From NCBI RefSeq assembly GCF_026341275.1, contig NZ_JAIFZO010000002.1, positions 446,361 through 510,360 on the forward strand: DNA of 64,000 nucleotides, written 5' to 3'. Below are positions 18,318 to 26,823 of the stretch, piece after piece (position 1 is the first letter of the stretch; each line of letters opens with the position of its first letter). The position numbers and the translations under genes are program-made. Below the pieces are notes generated by a model that ran no database searches, was not told the origin of the DNA, and saw nothing but the letters and a program-made list of their open reading frames with translations. The DNA is from Streptomyces ortus (lineage in GTDB: Bacteria; Actinomycetota; Actinomycetes; Streptomycetales; Streptomycetaceae).

Positions 18318-19195
18318 TGACGGACCGCGCGCTGGTCGTCGTACGGGCCGGGGCGCTGACCACGGTGCAGGACCGGGGGCGGCCGGGCCACGCGCACCTG
18401 GGCGTACCGCGCTCGGGCGCGCTGGACGCGCCCGCCGCCGCCCTGATGAACCGGCTCGTCGGCAATCCGCCCGAAGCCGCCCTCCTGGAGACGACCCTCA
18501 ACGGCTGCGACCTGCGACCGCGTTCGGCGGTCACGGTGGCCGTGGGGGGCGCCCCGTGCGCCGTCTCCGTGGACGGCCGCCCGGCCGCCTGGGGCGCGCC
18601 GGTGCACGTGCCCGCCGGAGCGTTGCTGTCGGTCGCGACAGCGGTCTCCGGAGTACGCGCCTACGTGGGCGTGGCGGGCGGGGTGACCGTCGAGCCGGTG
18701 CTGGGCAGCCGGTCGACGGACCTGCTGTCGGGCCTCGGCCCGCCGCCCCTCACCGACGGCACGGTGCTTCCCCTGGGTAAGCCGTACGGCGCCCCCGCGC
18801 GCGTGGACGTCGTTCCGCAGCCGTCCCCGCCGGCCGAACTGGTCCTGCGGGTGACGCCGGGCCCACGCGACGACTGGTTCACGGCGGCGGCTCTCCGTAC
18901 CTTCGCCACGCACACCTACCGGGTGTCCTCGGCGAGCAACCGCATCGGCCTGCGCACGGAGGGGCCCGCCCTGGAGCGGGCGGTCGGCGGCGAACTGCCC
19001 AGCGAGGGCATGGTCCTGGGCGCGGTCCAGGTCCCCCCGGACGGCCGCCCGGTGGTCTTCCTGGCGGACCACCCCACCACGGGCGGCTACCCGGTCATCG
19101 CAGTGGTCCACCCCGAGGACATCCCCAGTACGGCCCAGGCCACCCCGGGCACCCCCGTACGCTTCGTACCGCCCCACACGCCACCAACCGGTTAG
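18317..19195 (+). CDS. pxpC: 5-oxoprolinase subunit C (KipA/allophanate hydrolase subunit 2 family)
   Basis: A 292-residue KipA/AHS2-type protein. Signatures are TTVQDRGRPGHAHLGVPRSG, the N-terminal VVRAGALT strand, SSASNRIGLRTEG and ADHPTTGGYPVIAVV near the end. It is the last gene of the six-gene 5-oxoproline cluster and is translationally coupled to pxpB. It converges on the HEAT-repeat gene. Confidence 0.93.
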   Translation: MTDRALVVVRAGALTTVQDRGRPGHAHLGVPRSGALDAPAAALMNRLVGNPPEAALLETTLNGCDLRPRSAVTVAVGGAPCAVSVDGRPAAWGAPVHVPAGALLSVATAVSGVRAYVGVAGGVTVEPVLGSRSTDLLSGLGPPPLTDGTVLPLGKPYGAPARVDVVPQPSPPAELVLRVTPGPRDDWFTAAALRTFATHTYRVSSASNRIGLRTEGPALERAVGGELPSEGMVLGAVQVPPDGRPVVFLADHPTTGGYPVIAVVHPEDIPSTAQATPGTPVRFVPPHTPPTG

Positions 19196-19262
19196 CGGCG
19201 CGGAGAACGGCGTGCCGTCCGCCCTTCAGGGGCGCGGGGAACGGCACCCTCAGGAGTTCGAT
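19196..19262. repeat. Streptomyces intergenic repeat copy with hairpin, between convergent genes
   Basis: A degenerate copy of the GGGGCGCGGGGAAC repeat (CTTCAGGGGCGCGGGGAACG) flanked by GTGCCGT and ACGGCAC arms, between pxpC and the HEAT-repeat gene. It probably works as a bidirectional terminator. Confidence 0.5.
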
Positions 19263-19298
19263 CTCACACCGCACGCTCAGGGCTCACCGCGCGCGGTG

Positions 19299-20717
19299 TC
19301 ACACGGCGGACGCGTCCGGTCCGATGCGGCTGCGGACCGCCGTCTGCACGTCGGCCTCCTCGGCCGGGTCGGCGGCCAGCCGGCGGAGCTGCTCGACCAC
19401 GCGGGCGTCCCCCGTCTCGGCGTGCCGTGCGGCCACTTCGCGGGTGGTCTCCTCGCAGTCCCACAGGCATTCGACGGCGAATCCCGCGGCGAAGGACGGG
19501 TCGGTGGCGGCCAGGGCGCGAGCCGCCCGGCCGCGCAGATGGGAGGAGGCGGTCTCGCGGTAGACATGCCGCAGAACGGGTGCCGCCCCCGCGATGCCGA
19601 GCCGTCCGGCGCCGTCGACGAGGGTCCACAGGGTCTGCGCGTCGGGCCCCTCGCCCCGTACGGCCTCGCGCAGGGCGGCCAGGACCAGTTCGCTGTCCTG
19701 TGCGCCGCCGCGGCAGGCGAGGACGCGTCCGGCGGCCTCTCCGAGGGCGTCGGGCCGGTGGGCCCAGCCGCGCGCCCGTTGCACGGCGGCGACGCTCCGC
19801 ATCCGTTCGAAGGCGTCCACGGCGGCTTCCACCACGAGGGTCGAGCCGGAGTCCTGCGCGGCTTCGACCAGATCGAGTACGTCGGGATCGTGGCTGTCGG
19901 CGAGATAGCGCAGGGCGGTACAGCGTGCGCCGTCGTCCCCGGTGCGGGCGGCCTCGACGATCTCGGGGCGGTCCTCGGGTCCGGCGACGGCGGTGAGGCA
20001 GCGCGCGGCGGGCACATGGAGCGCGGCTCCGCGCTCGATGCCCTGCTGGGCCCATTCGAAGACGGCCCGCACGCTCCATCCGGGGCGGGGCCCGGACGGC
20101 CGCATCTGTTGCTGCCAGCGGTCGAAGGAACCGCTTTCCCGGGCGGCACGCACCCGCGTGCCGACGGTTTCGCGGGGGTCGTCGGCCCACAGCCGCCAGG
20201 GCCGCGGCTCGAAGGAGTCCCGGACGACGGCGGCCAGCTCGGCCTCGCCCTCGGGATCGGTGGCGAACCGGTCGAGCACGGGGGCCGCGAGCGCGCGCAG
20301 GCCGGCGTCGTCGTCGCGCAGCGCCAGCTCGTCGAGGGCCCAGGCCCAGTTGGCGCCGTGGGCGGCGTACCGCCGCAGCAGCTCCAGGGCGTCCCGCCGG
20401 CCGTACGAGGCGAGGTGGCCGAGGACGGCGAGCGCGAGGCCCGTGCGTGACTCGTCGGTGTCGAGCACGTCCGCCGCGTCGAAGAGGTGGGCCTCGATCT
20501 CGTCGAGGCCTCCGCCCAGGTCGAGGTGGAGACGGGCGTAGTAGAGCGAGCGGTTCTCCACCTGCCAGTCGTGGCGGGGGTCGCTCAGCACACAGTGGTT
20601 GAGTGCCGCGAGCGCTTCGGCCCGCGGTGCGGTGAGCGCGTGCAGCGTGCCGTCGCCGCGGCCCCTCTGGAGCAGGCCGAGCAGCGTACCGCTGGGCGCT
20701 ATGACCGGATCGAACAT
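19299..20717 (-). CDS. HEAT-repeat protein of unknown function
   Basis: A 472-residue all-helical protein with repeated degenerate helical pairs of HEAT/PBS-lyase type (for example DAGLRALAAPVLDRFATDPE, AARCLTAVAGPEDRPEIVEA, RCTALRYLADSHDPDVLDLV). No signal peptide or membrane span. The ATG at 20717 (MFDPVIAPSGT) is chosen because GAGG lies nine bases before it; a GTG five codons upstream is possible. HEAT scaffolds usually mediate protein contacts; no partner is suggested by neighbours. Confidence 0.75.
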   Translation of the reverse strand: MFDPVIAPSGTLLGLLQRGRGDGTLHALTAPRAEALAALNHCVLSDPRHDWQVENRSLYYARLHLDLGGGLDEIEAHLFDAADVLDTDESRTGLALAVLGHLASYGRRDALELLRRYAAHGANWAWALDELALRDDDAGLRALAAPVLDRFATDPEGEAELAAVVRDSFEPRPWRLWADDPRETVGTRVRAARESGSFDRWQQQMRPSGPRPGWSVRAVFEWAQQGIERGAALHVPAARCLTAVAGPEDRPEIVEAARTGDDGARCTALRYLADSHDPDVLDLVEAAQDSGSTLVVEAAVDAFERMRSVAAVQRARGWAHRPDALGEAAGRVLACRGGAQDSELVLAALREAVRGEGPDAQTLWTLVDGAGRLGIAGAAPVLRHVYRETASSHLRGRAARALAATDPSFAAGFAVECLWDCEETTREVAARHAETGDARVVEQLRRLAADPAEEADVQTAVRSRIGPDASAV

Positions 20718-21017
20718 GGGAAACAGCCTCACATCAAGCGTCGACGCAACCGGGGTCCTGCTCTACCTGGCCGCGTGACAACACGTCGGGGCGCCCGCCG
20801 TTTCCTGCTTGCTGTAGACCATCTTCCTCTGCCTCTCGTCGGTGGCCCGTGCGGGCCGTGTCACGGTCCGCGCGGTGCGGCAACACCTGCCCAGCCATCG
20901 CGTCCGTGAATCACGACGTCATGATGACCCAGCGGTTCTCGCTGCCGCGACCGCATTTCCGGCGGCCCCGTTCCGCCTCCCCCAAAAAAGCTGTTTCGCC
21001 TGGTCAGGGCGGATGGT
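20718..21017. other. 300-base gap, no gene seen
   Basis: The upstream region of the HEAT-repeat gene and the end of the ankyrin gene. No RNA gene, clear terminator or conserved small ORF was recognised. Confidence 0.4.
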
Positions 21018-21410
21018 TCAGTGTGCTCCGAACAGGTCGAGCAGTTCGGCCTTGCCGAACATACGGGCCGTGTCGACGGCGGAGGGCGTCCCCGCCGAGG
21101 GGTCCGCGCCCGCGCCCAGGAGGACGCGGATGACGGCGTCCTCGCCCTTGAAGACGGCTCCGGCGAGCGGAGTCTGGCCCCGGTCGTTGATACGGTCCGC
21201 CTCCGCGCCGCGCGCCAGGAGGGCGCTGACGGCGTCGGCGTGACCGTGGTAGGCGGCGAGCATCACGAGCGAGTCGCCGCGGTCGTTGGTGAGGTTGGCC
21301 GGAACACCCGCGTCGACGTACGCCACGAGCGCTTCGGTCTGCCCCTGGCGGGCCAGATCGAAGATCTTGGTCGCCAGCTCCACGACCTCGGGGTCGGGCG
21401 CTTCACTCAT
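21018..21410 (-). CDS. Ankyrin-repeat protein
   Basis: A 130-residue soluble protein made of about three ankyrin repeats: TNDRGDSLVMLAAYHGHADA, INDRGQTPLAGAVFKGEDAV and a degenerate third ending in the C-terminal helix. The GDT/GQTPLAxA and HADAVxxLLxxGA repeat signatures are clear. Small ankyrin proteins of this size are widespread in Streptomyces and have unknown partners. Confidence 0.85.
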   Translation of the reverse strand: MSEAPDPEVVELATKIFDLARQGQTEALVAYVDAGVPANLTNDRGDSLVMLAAYHGHADAVSALLARGAEADRINDRGQTPLAGAVFKGEDAVIRVLLGAGADPSAGTPSAVDTARMFGKAELLDLFGAH

Positions 21411-21739
21411 CGACGGGACCGCCTCTCAGGGGGACTCGCACCGCGGGGACGGTGCGGTGACGAACGGGACTGCGGGAACCTGCGGCGGTCAGCGGTGCGA
21501 CCGTACGGGTGAATCGCCAGAGTACTGGCTTCGCGGGCACATGACCTGGCTCAGCCGAGGCAAAGATCACCACGAAACCGACAAATCAACGACGGGGCCA
21601 CCGAGGGGCCCTGCCGAGCGGGCCCATCGGGGTGAAATAAGAAGAATTTCACCCAGTTGCACCTTTTATCGTATGGATACATCCTGTGAGCCTGGAAGTA
21701 CTCACGGTGACTGTCCCCATCGATCCAGGAGAAACAATC
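21411..21739 (+). promoter_or_regulatory. Upstream region of the small membrane protein / FtsK-like pair, with an inverted repeat
   Basis: A 329-base gap with a locally AT-rich block. An inverted repeat lies at 21630-21654: arms GGGTGAAAT and ATTTCACCC, seven-base loop. It is followed by the AT-rich stretch TTTTATCGTATGGATACATC about 80 bases before the coding start. This is operator- or promoter-like; the regulator is unknown. GGAG precedes the ATG at 21740. Confidence 0.5.
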
Positions 21740-21934
21740 ATGATCCTGTCCATGTCAGGCGTGGTCCTGCTCGGCATCATCGTCTTCCTCTTCTTCCGCA
21801 AGGACGGCCTCAAGGCCTCGCACGCGATGGTCAGCGCCCTCTTCGGGTTCTACCTCGCGGGCACGGCCATCGCCCCGAGCATCACGGCGGGCGGCGCGAG
21901 CCTCGCCGGGCTGCTCGGCGGGATCAAGTTCTGA
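21740..21934 (+). CDS. Small membrane protein, two spans
   Basis: A 64-residue protein with the ATG at 21740 behind CAGGAG. Residues 5-19 (MSGVVLLGIIVFLFF) and 31-60 form two hydrophobic segments; a short basic loop, RKDGLKASH, lies between them. It is 37 bases upstream of the FtsK-like gene and surely co-transcribed. Small membrane partners of this kind accompany FtsK/TraB-like proteins in Streptomyces chromosomes and conjugative elements; the function is unknown. Confidence 0.7.
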   Translation: MILSMSGVVLLGIIVFLFFRKDGLKASHAMVSALFGFYLAGTAIAPSITAGGASLAGLLGGIKF

Positions 21935-21971
21935 CCCCCACCCCGTTCGCACGCACCTCCAGGAGACAGCA

Positions 21972-23567
21972 GTGGCCCGGCGCCCCCTCCCCCGCATTCT
22001 GAGTACCGGCAGCGCGCAGATCGCCCGTAGCCGGGACCTGGCCCGGACGGCCGCCGACAGCGCCACCGACGTCCTCCACCCGCTGATCACCATCAGCCGT
22101 GGACTGCGCCGGCTGGCGGCCGCCGGCCGGCGCAAATGGGCGGACACCCCCAAGGACCGGCGCGGTCCACTGCTGTTCCTGGTGGCCTCGGTCGTCCTGA
22201 TCGTGGCCCTCGTCCCGTACGGGCCGCTGCTCGCCGTCATCACCCTCATGGCGGCGGCCGCGTGGCAGGGCAGGGACCGCACCCCCGCCGCGCCGACAGG
22301 GCCCGACGACGCGCAGAGCAAGCGCCTGGAGTCCCTCTACGAGGCGCTGGTCCCGTACTTCTCCGTCCCCGAGGACCCCGCCCCGCTCTACGCCCACGGC
22401 GGCGAGTGGGGCAAGGCCTTCGACGCGTACGAGTTCGACGACACCGGCCGGGTCTCGCAGCTGTCCCTGCGCTACCCCGCCTACTTCCCGGACGGGGAGG
22501 CCGGCTCCCGGGCCCGGATCGAGCAGCTGCTGCACGCCAAGTCGGGCCGCGGCCGGGAGTACCGCTTCGCGTGGGACGAGGAGAGCAACCAGCTCTCGGT
22601 CGCCGTCCTGCCGCCGCTCCCCACCGACATCGCCGCCCAGCGGTTCGTCACGGCCCCCGGCGAGACCGTCCTCGGCTTCACCGACCCGGCCGGCGTCCAG
22701 CGCACGCTCCCCCTCGACTTCGGCCAGGAACAGCGGGACGTCCCCCCGGTGGTCTGGCGCACGGGCGTGCGCTCCACCGAGCCGCATCTGCTCGCGGTCG
22801 GCGGCCCCGGCAGCGGCACGACCACACTCCTGCGCTCGATCGCGCTGCAGGCCCTGCGGCACGGCGACGTACTGATCGTGGAGGGCGGCGGTACGGGCGA
22901 GTACGCGTGTCTGACGGGGCGCGACGGCGTCCTGGGCATCGAGTGCGGTCTGTCGGGCGCGCTGGCGGCTCTCGAATGGGCGTCGCACGAGACGGAGCGG
23001 CGCCTCATCGCGGCGAACCGGTCCCGGCAGGCGGGGCTGACTCCGCCGGAGGACACGAGGCGCCCCCTCTGGATCCTGCTGGACCGGCCGACCGCGCTCG
23101 GCCACCTCGCGGCGGCCGACAGCCGCAGTACTCCGCAGGATCTCCTCCAGGTGCCGTTGCGGCACGGCCGTGCGGCGGGGGTGACGGTGGTGGTGGCTGA
23201 GCAGTTCGACGCCGTGGAGGCGCTCGGGGAGACGGTACTGGGGCACACACGCGCGCGTGTCGTGCTCGGGGCGGCTTCGGCGGGTCAGCTCGAAGCGGTG
23301 CTGGGGGTGCCGCCGCACACGACGCCCACGCCCGAGGTGCCGGCGGGGCGGGGGTATGCGCGGCTGGGCGCGGGTCCCGTGCACCGGCTGCAGGTGCCGG
23401 CGACGCCGGATCCGTACGACGAGGCGACGAGCGAGGCGCAGCGGCGGGCGGTGCTGGCGCTGCTTCCCGGCCACACGCCTGCCGCCGCGGAGGCGGCGCC
23501 GGCGCCACCGGCGGACCCGGTGCGCGTCACGGCGCCGGGTCCGGTGGGCGCGACCGCGGAAGCCTGA
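21972..23567 (+). CDS. FtsK/TraB-like membrane protein with a degenerate ATP-binding site
   Basis: A 531-residue protein, GTG start behind AGGAG. A basic N-terminus is followed by two hydrophobic segments at about 66-98. A C-terminal P-loop-NTPase-like domain spans about 230-500. The expected Walker A is GGPGSGTTTLL (277-287), with Thr where Lys is required. The Walker B-like strand is WILLDRP, with Arg after the Asp. FtsK, TraB and EccC relatives use these residues to hydrolyse ATP, so this may be a non-hydrolysing scaffold. It forms an operon with the small membrane protein. Transfer-like proteins of this kind are conserved in Streptomyces chromosomes; the role is not established here. Confidence 0.65.
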   Translation: MARRPLPRILSTGSAQIARSRDLARTAADSATDVLHPLITISRGLRRLAAAGRRKWADTPKDRRGPLLFLVASVVLIVALVPYGPLLAVITLMAAAAWQGRDRTPAAPTGPDDAQSKRLESLYEALVPYFSVPEDPAPLYAHGGEWGKAFDAYEFDDTGRVSQLSLRYPAYFPDGEAGSRARIEQLLHAKSGRGREYRFAWDEESNQLSVAVLPPLPTDIAAQRFVTAPGETVLGFTDPAGVQRTLPLDFGQEQRDVPPVVWRTGVRSTEPHLLAVGGPGSGTTTLLRSIALQALRHGDVLIVEGGGTGEYACLTGRDGVLGIECGLSGALAALEWASHETERRLIAANRSRQAGLTPPEDTRRPLWILLDRPTALGHLAAADSRSTPQDLLQVPLRHGRAAGVTVVVAEQFDAVEALGETVLGHTRARVVLGAASAGQLEAVLGVPPHTTPTPEVPAGRGYARLGAGPVHRLQVPATPDPYDEATSEAQRRAVLALLPGHTPAAAEAAPAPPADPVRVTAPGPVGATAEA

Positions 23568-23654
23568 GCGCGCCCTGACACCACGGCGCGGCCCGGCGGT
23601 CCCCCACGCCCCAAAAGACTGCGCCGTTCCCCGCGCCCCCAAAGACAAAAGATT

Positions 23655-23697
23655 GCGCAGTTCCCCGCGCCCCTAAAAGGGGCGCGGGGAACTGCGC
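23655..23697. terminator. Strong bidirectional hairpin (repeat-derived) between convergent genes
   Basis: A perfect inverted repeat with 20-base arms, starting GCGCAGTTCCCCGCGCCCCT, around an AAA loop. It lies between the FtsK-like and yczR stop codons. A single-arm copy of the same repeat sits just to its left (23610-23640). It belongs to the GCGCGGGGAACTGCGC repeat family and should end transcripts from both sides. Confidence 0.85.
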
Positions 23698-23720
23698 GAC
23701 CGGCTCCGGACGGGGTGGCG

Positions 23721-25220
23721 TCACGCCACGAACGTGCGGGGCGCCTCCGCTCCCCCGTTGGCGCCGGACGCGACCAACCGCGCAGCCGCCGCCAACCGCG
23801 CCGCCGCCTCGTCCGCCACCGCACCGCCGACGGTGAACGGCAGCCGCACATACCCCTCGAACGCCCCGTCCACCCCGAACCGGGGCCCGGACGGCACCCG
23901 CACCCCCACCCGCTCGCCCACCTCCGCCAGCCGCGACCCGGACAGACCCCCCGTGCGCACCCACAGCGTGAGCCCACCGCGCGGCACGTCGAACTCCCAG
24001 TCGGGGAGCTCCCGGCGCAACGCCCCCACCAGCGCGTCCCGGTTCTCCCGGGCCTGCTCGCGCCGTACATCCACGGCCTGCTCCCAGCCGCCCGTGCTGA
24101 GCAGCCAGTTCACGGCCAGCTGTTCCAGGACGGGCGTGCCGAGGTCGGCGTACGCGCGCGCCGCCACAAGGCTGCGGATCACGTCGGGCGCGGCACGGAC
24201 CCACCCGATCCGCATGCCGGCCCAGAAGGCCTTGCTGGCCGAACCGACCGTGACGACCGTCGACCCGGCCGGGTCGAACCCGCAGACCGGCCGCGGCAGG
24301 TCGAGCCCCTCGTCCAGATGCAACTCGCTCATGGTCTCGTCCACGACCAGCACGGTCCCTGCCGACCTCGCGGCGTCGACGAGCTGCCGGCGCTGGTCCT
24401 CGTCGGCGAGCGCGCCGGTCGGGTTGTGGAAGTCGGCGACGACATAGGCGAGCCGGGGCGCCGCGTCCCGCAGCACCTGCCGCCAGCGGTCCACGTCCCA
24501 GCCCGCCAGCCCCTCGGCCATGGCGACCGGCACCAGCCGGGCCCCGGCCTCCCGCATCAGCTGGAGGATGTTGGCGTACGAGGGCGACTCGACGGCGATG
24601 CGTTCCCCGCGGCCGGCGAAGAGGTGGCAGATGGCGTCGATGGCACCCATGGCCCCGGTGGTCACCATGATCTGCTCGGGCATGGTGGGAATGCCGCGCG
24701 CGGTGTACCGGTCGGCGAGGGTCTGGCGCAGCGCGGGCAGCCCCGCCGGATAGTCGCCGTGCGTGTGGGCGTACGGCGGCAGCTCCTCCAGGGCGCCCTG
24801 GACGGCGCGGGTGAGCCAGGGCTCGGGGGCGGGCAGGGCCGCGCAGCCCAGGTCGATCATGGAGCCGAGGGTTTCGGGCGGCAGGGGTTCGAGGCCGCGC
24901 GCGGGCAGCGGGTTCCCGGCCGGGACGGCGGTCCAGCTGCCCGCTCCCCTGCGGGACTCCAGGAAGCCCTCGGCGCGCAGTGCCTCGTAGGCGGCGGCCA
25001 CGGTGGTGCGGCTGACGGACAGGGAGAGGGCCAGTTCGCGTTCGGCGGGCAGTCGCGCGGCCACCGGGACCCGGCCTTCGAGGACGAGCAGCCGGATACC
25101 GTCGGCGAGGGCGCGGTAGGCGGGCGGGCGGCGCGTGCCGGGGCCTGCGGGGCGCTCCTGCTGGGAGTTGAGCAGCCGGGCGAGCTGGGCGGCCCCCACC
25201 GCCGAGGTCCACTGCGCCAT
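23721..25220 (-). CDS. yczR: MocR-type regulator: GntR winged helix fused to aminotransferase domain (YczR-like)
   Basis: A 499-residue MocR/PdxR-type protein. The ATG at 25220 is chosen; codons further upstream lie in the divergent promoter. The N-terminal winged helix (about 40-105) has LPAERELALSLSVSRTTVAAAYEALR. A fold-type I PLP-dependent aminotransferase-like domain follows, with VADFHNPTG and the PLP-Lys segment TVGSASKAFWAGMRIGWVR. MocR proteins use the PLP domain as sensor. It is divergent from a yczE homologue, the arrangement that defines the YczR subgroup, so it probably controls yczE. Confidence 0.88.
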   Translation of the reverse strand: MAQWTSAVGAAQLARLLNSQQERPAGPGTRRPPAYRALADGIRLLVLEGRVPVAARLPAERELALSLSVSRTTVAAAYEALRAEGFLESRRGAGSWTAVPAGNPLPARGLEPLPPETLGSMIDLGCAALPAPEPWLTRAVQGALEELPPYAHTHGDYPAGLPALRQTLADRYTARGIPTMPEQIMVTTGAMGAIDAICHLFAGRGERIAVESPSYANILQLMREAGARLVPVAMAEGLAGWDVDRWRQVLRDAAPRLAYVVADFHNPTGALADEDQRRQLVDAARSAGTVLVVDETMSELHLDEGLDLPRPVCGFDPAGSTVVTVGSASKAFWAGMRIGWVRAAPDVIRSLVAARAYADLGTPVLEQLAVNWLLSTGGWEQAVDVRREQARENRDALVGALRRELPDWEFDVPRGGLTLWVRTGGLSGSRLAEVGERVGVRVPSGPRFGVDGAFEGYVRLPFTVGGAVADEAAARLAAAARLVASGANGGAEAPRTFVA

Positions 25221-25335
25221 GATTACCAGTCCACCTTCCCCGAATTGGCCATGGAAGAGGTTTCTCCCCACGCCACAGAGTGTCACGAGTCAGTCCACCG
25301 TCACCACCGCACCACCGCGCCGCCAGGGAGCCACC
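25221..25335. promoter_or_regulatory. yczR/yczE divergent promoter with a direct repeat
   Basis: A 115-base intergenic region. CAGTCCACC occurs at 25227-25235 and again at 25291-25299 in the same orientation, 64 bases apart. MocR regulators commonly bind direct repeats, so these are candidate YczR sites. Confidence 0.45.
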
Positions 25336-25998
25336 TTGTCCAGCCCGCCGCCGAGGCACCTCACCCGCCGACTCCTCCAGCTCTACGTGGGGCTGGCCCT
25401 CTACGGGGCGAGTTCCGCCCTCCTCGTGGCGGCGGGCCTGGGTCTTGAGCCCTGGGGCGTGCTGCATCAGGGCCTCGCCGAGCGGACCGGGCTGACGATC
25501 GGTGTCGTGTCGATCATCGTGGGGGCCGTCGTCCTCCTTCTGTGGATCCCGCTGCGCCAGCGGCCGGGCCTCGGCACGGTGTCCAACGTCTTCGTGGTCG
25601 GTATCGCCATGGACGGCGTGCTCGCCCTGCTGCCGGCCGCGCACAGCCTCCCGGTCCGTGTCCCGCTGATGGTGGCGGGCATCCTCCTGAACGGTGCGGC
25701 GACCGGCCTCTACATAGCGGCCCGCCTCGGTCCGGGCCCGCGCGACGGCCTGATGACGGGATTCCACCGGCGCACCGGCCGCTCGGTGCGCCTGGTGCGC
25801 ACGACCCTGGAAGTGACCGTGGTGGCGACGGGCTTCGTCCTGGGCGGCACGGTCGGGGCCGGTACGGTCCTGTACGCGCTGTCCATCGGGCCGCTGGCCC
25901 AGCTGTTCCTGCGGGTGTTCGCCGTCCCCGGGGGAACACCGGGCGGCAGCACGGTGGTTGCCGCGGGGCCACCGGAGCGGGCGATACTGCGCGAGTGA
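25336..25998 (+). CDS. yczE: YczE-family membrane protein
   Basis: A 220-residue protein with about five membrane spans. The TTG at 25336 has AGGGAG five bases before it and gives the usual family length. Family blocks are RLLQLYVGLALYGASSALLV, GLEPWGVLHQGLAE, GTVSNVFVVGIAMDG and ARLGPGPRDGLMTGF. YczE proteins are integral membrane proteins of unknown activity, reported near surfactin genes in Bacillus and often paired with MocR regulators. The stop overlaps the GDPD start (GTGA). Confidence 0.87.
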   Translation: MSSPPPRHLTRRLLQLYVGLALYGASSALLVAAGLGLEPWGVLHQGLAERTGLTIGVVSIIVGAVVLLLWIPLRQRPGLGTVSNVFVVGIAMDGVLALLPAAHSLPVRVPLMVAGILLNGAATGLYIAARLGPGPRDGLMTGFHRRTGRSVRLVRTTLEVTVVATGFVLGGTVGAGTVLYALSIGPLAQLFLRVFAVPGGTPGGSTVVAAGPPERAILRE

Positions 25999-26762
25999 TC
26001 CCGCGCATACGCCACCCCTACCTCGACCATCCCGGCCCCATAGCCTTCGCCCACCGGGGCGGGGCCGCCGACGGCCTGGAGAACACGGTGGCCCAGTTCC
26101 GCCGGGCGGTCGAGGCCGGCTACCGGTACATCGAGACCGACGTACACGCCACGAAGGACGGACAACTCGCCGCCTTCCACGACGCGACGCTTGACCGGGT
26201 GACCGACGGGGCGGGCCGGATAGCGGACCTCCCCTGGGACGACGTACGGCACGCGCGCGTGGCGGGCGCCGAACCGGTCCCCCTGTTCGAAGAGCTGCTG
26301 GAGACCTTCCCCGATGTCCGCTGGAACGTCGACGTCAAGGCGGAGCCCGCGCTGGGTCCGCTCCTCGACCTGATCCGCCGCACCGGCTCCTGGGACCGTG
26401 TCTGCGTCGGCTCCTTCTCGGAGGCGCGGGTCACCCGGGCCCAGCGTGCGGCCGGCCCGCGCCTGGCCACCTCGTACGGCATCCGGGGTGTCCTCGGGCT
26501 GCGCCTGCGGTCCTGGGGTCTGCCCGCCGCCCTGCGTGAGTCGGCGGTCTGCGCGCAGGTTCCCGAGGCCCAGTCGGGGATCCCGGTGGTGGACCGCCGG
26601 TTCCTGAGCGCGGCCCACGCGCGCGGGTTGCAGGTCCACGTGTGGACGGTCAACGAACCCGAGCGGATGCACCGGCTTCTGGACCTGGGAGTCGATGGCA
26701 TCATGACCGATCACATCGAGACGCTGCGCGGGGTCCTGCGGGACCGCGGCACCTGGGCCTGA
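25995..26762 (+). CDS. Glycerophosphodiester phosphodiesterase
   Basis: A 255-residue GDPD-family enzyme of TIM-barrel type. The GTG at 25995 overlaps the yczE stop. Catalytic motifs are FAHRGGAADGLENT (metal/acid-base His, Arg, Glu), IETDVHATKDG and FHDATLDRVTDG, and WNVDVKAEPA carries further metal-site acids. It hydrolyses glycerophosphodiesters to glycerol-3-phosphate and alcohol. No signal peptide is seen, so it is cytoplasmic. Confidence 0.92.
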   Translation: MIPRIRHPYLDHPGPIAFAHRGGAADGLENTVAQFRRAVEAGYRYIETDVHATKDGQLAAFHDATLDRVTDGAGRIADLPWDDVRHARVAGAEPVPLFEELLETFPDVRWNVDVKAEPALGPLLDLIRRTGSWDRVCVGSFSEARVTRAQRAAGPRLATSYGIRGVLGLRLRSWGLPAALRESAVCAQVPEAQSGIPVVDRRFLSAAHARGLQVHVWTVNEPERMHRLLDLGVDGIMTDHIETLRGVLRDRGTWA

Positions 26763-26823
26763 CGGGCCGGCCGCACCGCGTGGCGTCCTCGCGCGGGGAC
26801 ACGACGGGGAAGCGAGGGCACGG

